From assembly GCA_039819785.1 (NCBI GenBank), contig JBCBRH010000037.1:1-38243 (forward strand): a DNA stretch of 38,243 bases. Direction: 5' to 3'. Below, piece after piece: positions 26,064 to 36,858 of the stretch; position 1 is the first letter of the stretch; each line of letters begins with the position of its first letter. Both the position numbers and the translations under genes were made by a program. Source of the DNA: JBCBRD01 sp039819785 (lineage in GTDB: Bacteria > Pseudomonadota > Alphaproteobacteria > Rhizobiales > Hyphomicrobiaceae). The notes under the pieces are model-generated. The model saw only the letters and a list, made by a program, of their open reading frames with translations, was not told the DNA's origin and searched no databases.

Positions 26064-26489
26064 TCAGTTGATGGTCTTGCGCCAAGCCTCAAAGCGCGCG
26101 TCCAACACCGGCTGCAGCTTATCGTATGTCTCCCAGGTATCCGCGACGTGATAAGCGCTCTCGCCTTCTCCACAAAGCGTTTCGCAATAATCACCGAGGA
26201 ATGGTTTTTGCCCGTCGTAGTAGACATCCGTAAACGGTTTGATCTTGGGGCTGAGATCGTGTTCAGACATCGTCTCGGCAAGGGTTGCTAGGACGAACGC
26301 GCCAGGCGTGATCTCCCGCGACTTCAAGGCATCAAGGTCGCCTGAGAAAGCCTCAATAAAGGTCGTGCTGGCAAAACCGTTGAGGCACGCCCATGCAAAG
26401 TACATCCCGATATGCGTGGCAGCCGCATCTGCTGAAAGATCAGATGGGAAAAAACCCTCTGCGTGCCACTTGGCGTTGTCGTATGTCAT
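26064..26489 (-). CDS. DUF7832-like protein
   Basis: The 141-residue protein begins MTYDNAKWHAEGFFPSDLSADAAATHIGMYFAWACLNG, the pattern of a family annotated as DUF7832 (WH..G.FP.DL then ATHIGMF.AW). Its middle contains FLGDYCETLCGEGESAYHVADTW. Related proteins occur near polymorphic toxin loci, and an immunity role has been suggested for some; here no toxin partner is visible. The ATG at 26489 has GGAG 10 bases upstream and is preferred over a GTG at 26555. The name is given from memory of the motif and needs checking against the family profile. Confidence 0.7.
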   Translation of the reverse strand: MTYDNAKWHAEGFFPSDLSADAAATHIGMYFAWACLNGFASTTFIEAFSGDLDALKSREITPGAFVLATLAETMSEHDLSPKIKPFTDVYYDGQKPFLGDYCETLCGEGESAYHVADTWETYDKLQPVLDARFEAWRKTIN

Positions 26490-26664
26490 CCCATCCAGCT
26501 CCGTTTCAGCAGCATCCTGTCTTGCTGGTTTCGTGTGACACGTAGCAGCTTCCACTGCGCGCGCACGGAACCAGCACTCCAGTCTGCCGTTACCAGACTG
26601 ATCACCTCAAGCGGTACCAATACGACTGTCTCCACTCCCGGTTCAAGAAAGCAGAGTTTTCGCT

Positions 26665-27060
26665 ATGGCAAGAATGATCCATTCGATGATCCGCGTGCGT
26701 GATGAAGAGCGCTCGGTCGGGTTCTACGAAAAAGCATTTGGGCTCAAGGTCGCCAATCGCTACCCGTTCGATGGTTTCACCCTCGTGTACTTATCAAACG
26801 ATGAGGCGGCCTTCGAACTTGAGTTGACAATCAACGCGGATCAATCCGAACCCTACGATCTGGGCAACGGGTATGGCCATCTGGCCTTCACGGTCGATGA
26901 CTTGGACCGATGCTATGCTGAGGTGAAGGATTTGAACTATCGACCTGGCGACATCAAAACCATGGAACGCGACGGCAAGCTTTTCGCGCGGTTTTTCTTC
27001 GTGACAGATCCCGATGGATACAAAATCGAGGTTCTCGAGCGCTCGGCCCGCTTCGGTTAG
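26665..27060 (+). CDS. gloA: Lactoylglutathione lyase (glyoxalase I)
   Basis: The 131-residue VOC-fold metalloenzyme isomerises the methylglyoxal-glutathione adduct to S-lactoylglutathione. It starts ARMIHSMIRVRDEERSVGFYEKAFGLKV. The four metal ligands of GloA are visible as His6, a Glu in AAFELELT (51 or 53), His72 in GYGHLAF and Glu122 in YKIEVLER. Length and motif spacing match GloA. It is divergent from the DUF7832-like gene. The ribosome binding site is not obvious. Confidence 0.93.
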   Translation: MARMIHSMIRVRDEERSVGFYEKAFGLKVANRYPFDGFTLVYLSNDEAAFELELTINADQSEPYDLGNGYGHLAFTVDDLDRCYAEVKDLNYRPGDIKTMERDGKLFARFFFVTDPDGYKIEVLERSARFG

Positions 27061-27273
27061 AACACACAAGTCGCGACACCAAAGCTGATGAGGTGAGACC
27101 GCTCGGATGTGTTTTGGAAGCGACACTCCCGCGCGCTCCCCCAGAATTGACAGCCGATTGCGTAGCCTACGGTTGAATTCCCAAAGCCACACAGCCAGTT
27201 TGCCCACCGTCCACGGAACACGAGCCGGAACGTGCATATCTCCCGGCGCATTTACGCGGGGAGGCGCGGTTCA

Positions 27274-27900
27274 TTGGCGGCAACGACACCGGAACCCGGG
27301 ACCAGAGCGTTCGGCAGACGACTTGATCGCCGCTCCACAGTTCGGCTCGGAGTAGTGCTGTGCGTCGCAGCGCTGGCAGGTTGTGCCTCCAAGCCGCTTG
27401 AAGTCGGCAGCATAGCCAAGATCAAGCCTCAAAGCGGATCAAACGAACTCGACGTCTACGCGGACACACGCCGTCAGGGAACAACCGCTGCTCCAGACTT
27501 CGCCGGCGACCAGTTGGTCGAAGTCCGCACCTACCGCGACGATCCTGAAAACGGCCAAGTCGAGATGGCCGGTGCAACCTGCCAACTGTCAGCCGCTCTT
27601 TATTCAGCAGACCTGACCACACCCGCTCTCGTGCGCGTGCCGCTCTATCGGGGTCAATCCAGCGTGCTGTCGGCCAAGTGCACCAAGTCCGGGTTTGCCG
27701 ATAAGCTGGTGACGGTCGAGGCGTTCGACGTCACGCGCAGCCAGCGTTATCAATCGAGCTCAAACGGCGGGTTGGCCGGTGTCGCGGTTGTCGCTGTATT
27801 CGATGCGCTCTCGGATAATTCCAAAAACGACTGGCGTTACCCGCCGATCCGCGTGGTGATGGGTCAGGAGCGCCCGATAGCTGCCAACGGCCTCCGTTAG
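27274..27900 (+). CDS. Putative lipoprotein of unknown function
   Basis: The 208-residue protein has a lipoprotein signal: an arginine-rich N-region (FGRRLDRRSTVR), the hydrophobic stretch LGVVLCVAALAGC with a lipobox LAGC, then CASKPLEVGS. The mature part has two further cysteines (ATCQLSAALY and LSAKCTKSG) that could form a disulfide, and a glycine/alanine segment GGLAGVAVVAVF. The TTG start has GGGAGG 9 bases upstream; a GTG at 27232 is the alternative. The protein is probably anchored in the outer or inner membrane, facing the periplasm. The family is not recognised. A palindromic repeat begins 27 bp after its stop. Confidence 0.75.
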   Translation: MAATTPEPGTRAFGRRLDRRSTVRLGVVLCVAALAGCASKPLEVGSIAKIKPQSGSNELDVYADTRRQGTTAAPDFAGDQLVEVRTYRDDPENGQVEMAGATCQLSAALYSADLTTPALVRVPLYRGQSSVLSAKCTKSGFADKLVTVEAFDVTRSQRYQSSSNGGLAGVAVVAVFDALSDNSKNDWRYPPIRVVMGQERPIAANGLR

Positions 27901-27926
27901 CACCGCACTGCCATGGGTGGCCGGAC

Positions 27927-28033
27927 TAGAGCATGTTCAGGAAAAGTGTACGCGGTTTTCCGCCCGGAACATGCTCCAAATCAAGAACTCAGAGCCTGCT
28001 TTGCGAGTCCACGAAAAGCAAACAGCCTGCTAG
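27927..28033. repeat. Bipartite palindromic intergenic repeat, copy 2 (RIME-like)
   Basis: This is the second copy of the element at 2231-2336. The first 58 bases are identical to copy 1, and the second hairpin is more diverged and partly broken (right arm CAGCCTGC instead of CAGGCTC). It lies between convergent genes (lipoprotein, plus; periplasmic protein, minus). Its right CTAG end supplies the TAG stop of the minus-strand gene at 28030-28932. Confidence 0.85.
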
Positions 28034-28932
28034 AGATCAACGGCGTTGATGAGCCTGCCATAATGGAAACCGATACGCTTGCCCTGCAGGCGAAGCGCGG
28101 CACTCATGGCGGTGGCCATCACGTCGGTTGATCGTGACATCAGCGGATCGCGGAGGACTTCGGCGTACTCGCGTAAAGCCTCAACTGAGAAATCGCGGTA
28201 CGCGAACGCCGCCGACCCCAGCATGGTGGCTTGCACAGTATAATACGTTTGATCTCGCGTACTTTCGACTTCGCTGACGATCTGACTTTCGTCTGCTCGT
28301 GGCATTCCATCGGGTGTGGCTGTCAGTATCCCAACGGTCATACCGATCGACATTTCGATTATTGCGTTGGTCGCTTCGCTCGTAAATCCGGCTGTATCGA
28401 TAATGTCCTGTAGTGCGAACTGCAGGGCGGCATCGCTCTGCGCGCGCTGGGTCTGGGAAAGAATGGCGGCGACAAGGGCCTCATCGGGCATATCCAAGGA
28501 GTTCGTCGCAACCGTCGCGGCAGCAAACCGCTTCACCAGGGGGCGGTTTGCAAGATCAATGAGCTTTTTCAATTCGGCGACGGAAAACGTCCTGGCAAAG
28601 ACATACTGCACCTGCCTCGAGACGCCCTCGGGCTGAAAGGCCTGCGCGACCGACTGAGCCCAGGTACGCGCCATACGCCCGTCCGCATCCTCTTGGCCAG
28701 GGCACGCGCACTGTGACGGATCGAGGCTGAGGAACATCTTCTGCCATCCATCGAGCGACTCATCGAACAGCGCGACCTCAAAAAGCTCGGACACCAGACG
28801 CTGCTTTTCGGATTGTTCGACCGAGACATGCGCGGAGGCCGTCGGATCGGCCAAAACCGGCTGGGCAATCGAGAAAGGAACGAAGGCAAGGGCGGACAGG
28901 GCGAAAACAGGGCTGCGGAATGCTTGAAACAT
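28030..28932 (-). CDS. Exported helical protein of unknown function (possibly DUF2059-like)
   Basis: The 300-residue protein has a Sec signal peptide (MFQAFRSPVFALSALAFV, cleavage near residue 28 after PVLA). The mature part is mostly helical and acidic and includes two weakly similar halves, with segments such as SVAELKKLIDLANRPLVKRF and SVEALREYAEVLRDPLMSRS. The 'helix-x-LK/RxxxxF/L...P' pattern recalls periplasmic DUF2059 proteins, but I would not insist. A GAGG site 7 bases before the ATG fixes the start. Its stop codon lies inside the palindromic repeat. It is divergent from sucA. Confidence 0.8.
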   Translation of the reverse strand: MFQAFRSPVFALSALAFVPFSIAQPVLADPTASAHVSVEQSEKQRLVSELFEVALFDESLDGWQKMFLSLDPSQCACPGQEDADGRMARTWAQSVAQAFQPEGVSRQVQYVFARTFSVAELKKLIDLANRPLVKRFAAATVATNSLDMPDEALVAAILSQTQRAQSDAALQFALQDIIDTAGFTSEATNAIIEMSIGMTVGILTATPDGMPRADESQIVSEVESTRDQTYYTVQATMLGSAAFAYRDFSVEALREYAEVLRDPLMSRSTDVMATAMSAALRLQGKRIGFHYGRLINAVDL

Positions 28933-29291
28933 CGATTGACCTCAATGACGAAAAACTGATGTCTGCATTGTCCGGCCGGTTGGCTAACCGGGTCTTAAAT
29001 CTGCGCCCTGTAGCCCAGGTCGAAGGCTCTCACAGTAAACAAAACCTTACTGGGGAAACGGCGACCAACACCCCGTCCCTGAACGAGGTATTGCTTGGAC
29101 ATGGACTGAATGTTCCATGACGACCGCCACTAACGGCTGACTTAAAGAATGGGCACAACTGTACTACATACGTGATCAGGACGTTGCGCCGCACCAAACT
29201 GGCGCACCCCTTTTGCCTTGCGCCTCTGCCGCATTGGTTCGCGGCGGTTAAAAATCACGGACGCAAAGCCTACAAAAAGACAGGATAGTGC
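28933..29291. other. Divergent intergenic region upstream of sucA, no supported gene
   Basis: This is 359 bp with no coding frame of interest (a 66-codon plus frame at 28920-29120 overlaps the 5' end of the minus gene and has no features). Promoters for sucA and for the exported-protein gene must lie here, but I see no clear hexamer pair. The last 60 bp before sucA are AT-rich. Confidence 0.4.
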
Positions 29292-32267
29292 ATGTCGCGC
29301 GAAGCGCTGAACAAGTCGTTTCTGTTGACCTCGTTCCTTGATGGCGCAAACGCCGCCTACATCGAAGAGATCCACGCGCAATATAATGAAAACCCAGGCT
29401 CCGTCGGTGATGAGTGGAGGCTGTTTTTCGAAAGCCTTCAGGAGGGTCAGGGCGATGGCCAGGCCGATGTGACGAACCCCTCGTGGGCGGTTCCATTGGA
29501 AAAGTTGCAGACCAACGGTGATCTGGTTTCAGCGCTGACTGGCGAATATGAGAGCGTTGAGACCACGATCCAAGAAAAAATTCAGGCGCGGGCGGCGTTT
29601 GGCGGGACGGAAATATCGCCGGTGGTGTCACTGCGCGCCACGCAGGATTCCATCCGCGCGCTGATGCTGATCCGTGCGTACCGGGTGATCGGCCATTTCG
29701 CAGCCGACCTCGACCCGCTTGGGCTGGCCGAACCACGGGTTCACAACGAGCTACAACCCGAAACCTATGGGTTCACGCAGGCCGACCTGGATCGGCCCAT
29801 CTTTATCGACAACGTCCTCGGCCTTGAAACCGCGACGGTCCGGCAGATCGTCCGTATTCTTCAGCGGACGTATTGCCGGCACATCGGCGTCGAGTTCATG
29901 CACATCACGACGCCCGCACAAAAGTCGTGGATTCAGCACCGCATCGAGGGCGAAGAAAAAGACATCGTCTTCACCGTCGAAGGTAAGAAGGCGATATTGA
30001 ACAAACTGATCGAGGCTGAGGCCTTCGAGAAGTTCTGTGATGTAAAATACACCGGCACAAAGCGCTTCGGCATCGACGGTGGCGAAGCCATGGCACCGGC
30101 CCTGGAGCAGATTATCAAGCGCGGCGGCCAGCTCGGCGTCAAAGAAATCGTCATGGGCATGGCGCACCGCGGGCGCCTGAATGTGCTCGCCAACGTCATG
30201 GGCAAACCACACCGCGCGATCTTCAACGAGTTCAAGGGCGGTTCGTTCAAGCCCGACGACGTGGAAGGCTCAGGTGATGTGAAATACCACCTCGGTGCCT
30301 CCTCGGACCGGTCGTTCGATAACAACAACGTCCACCTGTCATTGACTGCCAACCCATCGCACCTGGAAATCGTCGATCCCGTGGTGCTCGGGAAAGTGCG
30401 CGCCAAACAGGACCAGCACGGCTGTGATCCCAATGACCGGACACCTGTCCTGCCGCTGCTCATCCACGGCGACGCAGCGTTCGCTGGACAAGGCGTGGTT
30501 GCCGAGTGCTTCGGCCTATCGGGCCTGAAGGGACATCGCACGGGTGGCTCGCTGCATTTCGTTATCAACAACCAGATCGGTTTCACGACCAACCCGCGCC
30601 ATTCACGGTCATCGCCGTACTGTTCGGATGTCGCGCGGATGATTGAAGCACCGATTTTCCACGTCAACGGCGACAACCCCGAAGCCGTCGTTCATGTTGC
30701 CAAGATCGCGACCGAATTCCGGCAGAAGTTCCAAAAGCCTGTCGTGATCGACATGTTCTGCTACCGGCGGTACGGCCACAACGAAGCCGACGAACCGATG
30801 TTCACCCAGCCGCTCATGTACAAGCGGATCAAGAAGCATACCCCCGTCGCGCAAATGTACAGCGACCGCCTCGTGGAAGAAGGCGTGATGACTGAGGCCG
30901 ACGTCTCAGAGATGCGCGGCAACTTCCGTGAACACCTCGACAGTGAGTTTCAAGCTGCCGACGCCTTCAAGCCGAACAAGGCCGACTGGCTGGATGGCCG
31001 TTGGTCATCAATCGGGTTCGCCGAAGATGAAGCCAGGCGCGGCAAGACCGGCGTCGATTCTGATACCATAGTGGAAATCGGTCGCAATATCACGACCATC
31101 CCAACCGACTTCGAGGCCCACAAGACCGTGAAGCGGTTGCTCGATAAACGCCGTGAAATGGTCGAGTCCGGCGTCGGTATTGACTGGGGCATGGCCGAGC
31201 ACCTGGCATTCGGCAGCCTCGTCAAGGAAGGTTTCCCCGTCCGCTTGTCAGGTCAGGACTGTAAACGCGGAACGTTCTCTCAACGCCACTCCGTCCTGGT
31301 CGACCAGGAAACGGCGAAGAGCTACACCCCGTTGCGCCGTGTTTCGCCCGGTCAGGCACGCTTCGAAGTCATCAACTCAATGCTTTCGGAAGAAGCCGTA
31401 CTGGGCTTCGAATACGGCTACTCGCTGACAGAACCCAACGCCCTCGTCATGTGGGAAGGTCAGTTCGGTGACTTCGCGAATGGCGCGCAGGTCATTTTCG
31501 ATCAGTTCCTGTCGTCGGGTGAACGCAAATGGCTCCGGATGTCCGGCCTCGTCTGCCTGCTCCCGCACGGTTATGAAGGCCAAGGCCCTGAGCACTCTTC
31601 TGCCCGGCTCGAACGCTTCCTTCAGATGTCGGCGGAAGACAACTGGCAGGTCGCGAACTGCACCACGCCTGCGAACTATTTTCACATTCTGCGCCGGCAG
31701 CTTCACCGCAAGTTCCGCAAACCGCTGATCCTGATGACGCCGAAATCGCTGCTCCGTCATAAGCGCGTCATCTCAAACATCGCTGATCTCGGGCCTGACT
31801 CGTCATTCCACAGAATTCTCTGGGATGATGAGGACCAGAAACTCGCAGGCAACGGCAAACAAACCGACGGCTTTAAGCTGGCCGGTGACGACGCGATCAC
31901 GCGCGTGGTGCTGTGTACGGGCAAGGTTTACTATGACCTCCTCGAAGAACGGAACAAGCAAGGCCTGACAAACATCTATCTGATGCGCGTCGAGCAGCTC
32001 TATCCATTCCCGGCCAGAACCCTGATCACTGAGCTTGGCCGCTTCCCCAACCTCAATGACATCGTATGGTGTCAGGAAGAACCCAAGAACATGGGGTCCT
32101 GGCAATTCATCGAGCCAAACATTGAGTGGGTCCTGACCCATGTGAAAGCTGGACCCAAGCGCCCCGCATATGTCGGTCGCCCGGCATCGGCGTCCACGGC
32201 GACCGGACAACTATCGCGACATCTGCATGAACAAAAAACATTGGTGGCTGAGGCGCTGACGACCTGA
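29292..32267 (+). CDS. sucA: 2-oxoglutarate dehydrogenase E1 component
   Basis: This 991-residue thiamin diphosphate-dependent decarboxylase is the first step of the 2-oxoglutarate dehydrogenase complex. The N-terminal segment NKSFLLTSFLDGANAAYIEE is the E2-contact region. It also shows GMAHRGRLNVLANVMGKP, the LGASSDRSF region, GDAAFAGQGVVAE, the ThDP/Mg site in RTGGSLHFVINNQIGFTT, and the C-terminal transketolase-like half with LLPHGYEGQGPEHSSARLERFLQ. Length is typical. A GGAT site precedes the ATG. sucB follows after 96 bp. Confidence 0.98.
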   Translation: MSREALNKSFLLTSFLDGANAAYIEEIHAQYNENPGSVGDEWRLFFESLQEGQGDGQADVTNPSWAVPLEKLQTNGDLVSALTGEYESVETTIQEKIQARAAFGGTEISPVVSLRATQDSIRALMLIRAYRVIGHFAADLDPLGLAEPRVHNELQPETYGFTQADLDRPIFIDNVLGLETATVRQIVRILQRTYCRHIGVEFMHITTPAQKSWIQHRIEGEEKDIVFTVEGKKAILNKLIEAEAFEKFCDVKYTGTKRFGIDGGEAMAPALEQIIKRGGQLGVKEIVMGMAHRGRLNVLANVMGKPHRAIFNEFKGGSFKPDDVEGSGDVKYHLGASSDRSFDNNNVHLSLTANPSHLEIVDPVVLGKVRAKQDQHGCDPNDRTPVLPLLIHGDAAFAGQGVVAECFGLSGLKGHRTGGSLHFVINNQIGFTTNPRHSRSSPYCSDVARMIEAPIFHVNGDNPEAVVHVAKIATEFRQKFQKPVVIDMFCYRRYGHNEADEPMFTQPLMYKRIKKHTPVAQMYSDRLVEEGVMTEADVSEMRGNFREHLDSEFQAADAFKPNKADWLDGRWSSIGFAEDEARRGKTGVDSDTIVEIGRNITTIPTDFEAHKTVKRLLDKRREMVESGVGIDWGMAEHLAFGSLVKEGFPVRLSGQDCKRGTFSQRHSVLVDQETAKSYTPLRRVSPGQARFEVINSMLSEEAVLGFEYGYSLTEPNALVMWEGQFGDFANGAQVIFDQFLSSGERKWLRMSGLVCLLPHGYEGQGPEHSSARLERFLQMSAEDNWQVANCTTPANYFHILRRQLHRKFRKPLILMTPKSLLRHKRVISNIADLGPDSSFHRILWDDEDQKLAGNGKQTDGFKLAGDDAITRVVLCTGKVYYDLLEERNKQGLTNIYLMRVEQLYPFPARTLITELGRFPNLNDIVWCQEEPKNMGSWQFIEPNIEWVLTHVKAGPKRPAYVGRPASASTATGQLSRHLHEQKTLVAEALTT

Positions 32268-32363
32268 GCCACCACCCAATAAACCAGTAGTCCTAGCGAT
32301 CCCGACGTCGTGGCACCCCTCGCGCCGGTCTCCAGAGCACGAAGCAAGAAAGGGCCATCTGAA

Positions 32364-33680
<1,317 letters not shown>

Positions 33681-33718
33681 GGCTGATGGTGACAATAACA
33701 GGCGGGAGATGACCTCGG

Positions 33719-34111
33719 ATGGCGACCGAACTGGTTCAACTCCTCCTGGCAGTCCTGCTGGCGTTTGCGCATTTCGCCGTCTACGGCGTTGTCGCAAACA
33801 TCCAGCTGGGCGTGACCTACACCGCGGGCCCACGAGACGAACCACCGAAAGGCCTGTCAACAAATGCACATCGACTGAAGCGGTCCTATGAGAATTATCT
33901 GGAGACCTTACCGTGGTTCGCGATCGCAGTCGTCGTTGCGAACCTATCCGGTAAGGCGGATCAGACCGTTCACGCTTACGCCTGGATCTATCTTGCCGCA
34001 CGCATCATCTATGTCCCGGCCTATATCGTCGACATTCCCTACACGCGATCAGCCGTTTGGAGCGTGGCAACTCTGATGATCCTTCTGATCACAATCCATG
34101 GGCTTTTGTAG
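33719..34111 (+). CDS. MAPEG family membrane protein
   Basis: The 130-residue protein has four hydrophobic helices and the MAPEG pattern: an N-terminal helix, then GVTYTAGPRDEPPKGLSTNAHRLKRSYENYLETLPWF (the conserved Arg/Glu/Asn segment), then AYAWIYLAARIIYVPAYIVDIP. MAPEG proteins include glutathione-dependent enzymes of lipid and xenobiotic metabolism, but most bacterial members are uncharacterised. GGGAG lies about 11 bases before the ATG. It follows sucB by 38 bp and is followed by an HXXEE protein and lpd, so it is probably part of the suc operon. Confidence 0.9.
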   Translation: MATELVQLLLAVLLAFAHFAVYGVVANIQLGVTYTAGPRDEPPKGLSTNAHRLKRSYENYLETLPWFAIAVVVANLSGKADQTVHAYAWIYLAARIIYVPAYIVDIPYTRSAVWSVATLMILLITIHGLL

Positions 34112-34202
34112 AATCAGGTTGTCAACAAATGAGCACCCGGCCCATCCGACAGGGCTTTGACAAGAAGGCCGCTTCCAGCAAATGCCGATTAAGGTCTGAT
34201 GG

Positions 34203-34769
34203 ATGTTTGAAAGACTGGCACGCAACTGGGTGTATGGCGGGTTCCTCGCAGCCTTTGTCATTCTGGCGCTGTTCCCGTTAACCACCAATGGCTGGTCTAT
34301 CTGGTTGGCCATGACCTTTCTGGCATTGCCAGTCTACATGATCCACCAATACGAGGAGCACGACGACGACCGCTTCCGCCGCTTCGTCAACACCCACATC
34401 GGCGGTAATCAGGAAATTCTGACATTAGGCGATGTCTTCTGGATCAACATTGTCGGCGTCTGGGCGGTCATCATTGCATCGGTTTGGTTGGCCTGGGAGG
34501 CCCACGCCGGTTACGGCCTCATCGCCGCATACCTCTTGCTGATCAACGCTGCTGTCCACATCGCTCAGGCGGTGAAGATGCGGCAATACAACCCCGGCCT
34601 TGCAACGGCGGTGATCTTGTTTCTGCCCTTAGGCAGTTTTCTTCTGTGGCTCTTGGCCGGCAAGGCCGGACTGATCCACCACGTCATCGGCGCAGGCTTT
34701 GTCTTCGCCCTGCATGCGGCCATTGTGCTGCGTGCCGTTTCCCGAAAGGCCGCGCTTGCGCGCCAGTAG
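34203..34769 (+). CDS. HXXEE-domain membrane protein
   Basis: The 188-residue integral membrane protein has about five hydrophobic helices. The family motif is MIHQYEEHDDDRFRRF (His-x-x-Glu-Glu), near residues 45-60, and a second conserved histidine lies in NAAVHIAQAVKMRQYNPG. The HXXEE motif suggests a metal site, but the function of the family is unknown. It lies between a MAPEG gene and lpd, 27 bp before lpd, so it is probably co-transcribed with sucAB and lpd. No clear ribosome binding site is present. Confidence 0.88.
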   Translation: MFERLARNWVYGGFLAAFVILALFPLTTNGWSIWLAMTFLALPVYMIHQYEEHDDDRFRRFVNTHIGGNQEILTLGDVFWINIVGVWAVIIASVWLAWEAHAGYGLIAAYLLLINAAVHIAQAVKMRQYNPGLATAVILFLPLGSFLLWLLAGKAGLIHHVIGAGFVFALHAAIVLRAVSRKAALARQ

Positions 34770-34796
34770 CAGAACTCGAAAAGGACTGATGTCACC

Positions 34797-36200
34797 ATGA
34801 GCAGCTATGATCTCGTCGTCATCGGAACCGGCCCTGGCGGCTATGTGTGCGCCATTCGCGCAAGCCAGCTCGGCATGAAAGTCGCCGTGATCGAAAAGCG
34901 CGCAACGCATGGTGGCACCTGTCTCAATGTCGGTTGCATCCCATCTAAAGCCATGTTGCACGCATCCGAACTGTATGAGGAAGCCGGCCATGGCTTCGAA
35001 GACATGGGGATTGAGGTCGCGCCGAAACTCGACCTGTCGAAGATGCAGTCGTTCAAGTCCGAAGGGGTCAAAGGCAACGTCGACGGCGTGGCCTTTCTCT
35101 TAAAGAAAAACAAGATTGATCCCTACCACGGCACCGGGCGCATCGAAGGGCCCGGCAAAGTCGTCGTCGAGCCGGAAAATGGCGGCGAGGTACAAACGCT
35201 CGAAACCAAGTCGATCGTCATTGCGACGGGGTCGGACATCGCGCGGCTGCCTGGTATCGAAATCGATGAAAAGCAGGTCGTCTCTTCAACCGGCGCGCTT
35301 GAACTCGACAAAGTGCCAGGGCGTATGATCATCGTCGGCGCAGGCGTTATTGGCCTGGAACTGGGTTCCGTATGGCGCCGTCTTGGCGCGAGCGTCCACG
35401 TTGTCGAATTCCTTGATCGGATTTTGCCTGGCATGGACGGCGACACAGCCAAGCAGTTCCAGAAGATCCTGCAAAAACAGGGCATGACATTCCAGCTCGG
35501 CTCAAAGGTAACGGCGCTTACGAAGGATGCATCGGGTTGCACCGTAACGATTGAACCAGCCGCCGGTGGCGAGGCGACGCAGGAAAGCGCCGACATCGTG
35601 TTGGTCGCCATCGGGCGCGTGGCTTACACGGATGGTCTCGGCCTCGAAGCCGTCGGCGTCCAAAAGGACAACCGCGGTCGCGTCATCGTAGACGATCATT
35701 ACAAGACAAACGTGGACGGCATCTATGCCATCGGCGACGTCATCACCGGTCCGATGCTGGCGCATAAGGCTGAGGATGAAGGCATAGCACTGGCCGAGCA
35801 GCTGTCAGGTCAGGCCGGTCACGTCAATTACGGCGTGATCCCGAATGTCATTTACACCTATCCCGAGGTCGCATCGGTCGGCAAAACCGAGGAAGAACTC
35901 AAAGAGGCCGGCATCGCCTTCAACACCGGCAAGTTCCCGTTCATGGCCAATGGCCGGGCCAAAGTGAACAGAACAACGGACGGCTTTGTGAAGGTGCTGG
36001 CGGACGCAAAAACCGACCAGATCCTCGGCGTTCATATGGTGGGTCCGCACGCCGGTGAGCTGATTGCCGAAGCTGCGGTGGTCATGGAGTTCGGCGGTTC
36101 TTCCGAAGACCTCGCGCGCACCTGTCACGCCCATCCAACACTGACCGAGGCCGTGAAGGAAGCTGCCCTCGCAGTCGACAAGCGCGCACTCCACATGTGA
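34797..36200 (+). CDS. lpd: Dihydrolipoyl dehydrogenase (E3)
   Basis: The 467-residue flavoprotein reoxidises dihydrolipoamide of the 2-oxo acid dehydrogenase E2. It shows VVIGTGPGGYVCAIRASQLG, the redox-active disulfide in GGTCLNVGCIPSK (Cys42 and Cys47), the NAD-binding GAGVIGLELGSVWRRLG, YAIGDVITGPMLAHKAEDEG, and the C-terminal catalytic HAHPTLTEAVKEA (His/Glu). The AAAGGA site is about 11 bases before the ATG. It completes the sucA-sucB-lpd set, separated from sucB by two membrane-protein genes. Confidence 0.98.
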   Translation: MSSYDLVVIGTGPGGYVCAIRASQLGMKVAVIEKRATHGGTCLNVGCIPSKAMLHASELYEEAGHGFEDMGIEVAPKLDLSKMQSFKSEGVKGNVDGVAFLLKKNKIDPYHGTGRIEGPGKVVVEPENGGEVQTLETKSIVIATGSDIARLPGIEIDEKQVVSSTGALELDKVPGRMIIVGAGVIGLELGSVWRRLGASVHVVEFLDRILPGMDGDTAKQFQKILQKQGMTFQLGSKVTALTKDASGCTVTIEPAAGGEATQESADIVLVAIGRVAYTDGLGLEAVGVQKDNRGRVIVDDHYKTNVDGIYAIGDVITGPMLAHKAEDEGIALAEQLSGQAGHVNYGVIPNVIYTYPEVASVGKTEEELKEAGIAFNTGKFPFMANGRAKVNRTTDGFVKVLADAKTDQILGVHMVGPHAGELIAEAAVVMEFGGSSEDLARTCHAHPTLTEAVKEAALAVDKRALHM

Positions 36201-36365
36201 GCCAGACAGGGATCAGGCCGAATCGTCGGCGAAAGAAAAGAGGACACTACGTTTCAAGACAGAATTATTTTTGCCGTGCGATGGACCAAAGATCGAATGA
36301 TTGCGTTTGCACCGGAGAGACGTCAACGAGAGACGGACCACGGCAAACCTGCCAAATCTGACGAT

Positions 36366-36383
36366 GTGGCCACCTTTGGCCAC
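36366..36383. promoter_or_regulatory. Short inverted repeat between lpd and the DUF2177 gene
   Basis: A 7-bp perfect inverted repeat (GTGGCCA, CCTT, TGGCCAC) lies 46 bp upstream of the DUF2177 start. No T-run follows, so it may be an operator or a small hairpin. The sequence is too short to be sure it is not chance. Confidence 0.3.
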
Positions 36384-36428
36384 CGCGGACACCGGTCATA
36401 ATCAGAGCCACGGGCTCAGGAGACAGCA

Positions 36429-36833
36429 ATGAAACTCGTCGCCGCCTATGCCATCTTCGCCATCGTCTTCGCCGTGATCGATGTCGTTTGGCTGGGCACC
36501 GTCGCTGTCAACTTCTACAAGGAGCAGCTCGGCGACTTGATGGCCGACAAGTTCAACATTACGGCTGCCGTCGCCTTCTATCTGCTCTATGTCCTCGGCG
36601 CGATCATCTTTGTGGTGTCGCCTGCGCTCAAGCTTGAAACAGGCGCGGTGACGCATGCGCTGATTTACGGCGGGTTATTCGGCTTCTTCTGCTACATGAC
36701 CTACGACCTGACGAACCTGGCCGTCATGCGTGATTTCCCCTCAACCATGGCCTATGTCGACATGGTCTGGGGAACAACCGTAACGGCGGTTTGCTCGGCG
36801 GTGACAGTCTACATCGTCAACCGCATATTCTGA
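36429..36833 (+). CDS. DUF2177 family membrane protein
   Basis: The 134-residue protein has four hydrophobic helices and the DUF2177 pattern: FAVIDVVWLGTVAVNFYKEQLGDLM near the N-terminus, GGLFGFFCYMTYDLTNLAVMRDFP in the middle, and DMVWGTTVTAVCSAV at the end. AGGAG lies 6 bases before the ATG. The function is unknown. It is followed, 25 bp on, by another small membrane protein. Confidence 0.9.
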   Translation: MKLVAAYAIFAIVFAVIDVVWLGTVAVNFYKEQLGDLMADKFNITAAVAFYLLYVLGAIIFVVSPALKLETGAVTHALIYGGLFGFFCYMTYDLTNLAVMRDFPSTMAYVDMVWGTTVTAVCSAVTVYIVNRIF

Positions 36834-36858
36834 TTTGTTTGCCCCCTGGAGGCCACGC

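Noticed and set aside
27913..28131. 72-codon plus-strand frame after the lipoprotein gene
   Set aside because: It runs through the palindromic repeat and antisense to the exported-protein gene; nothing supports translation.
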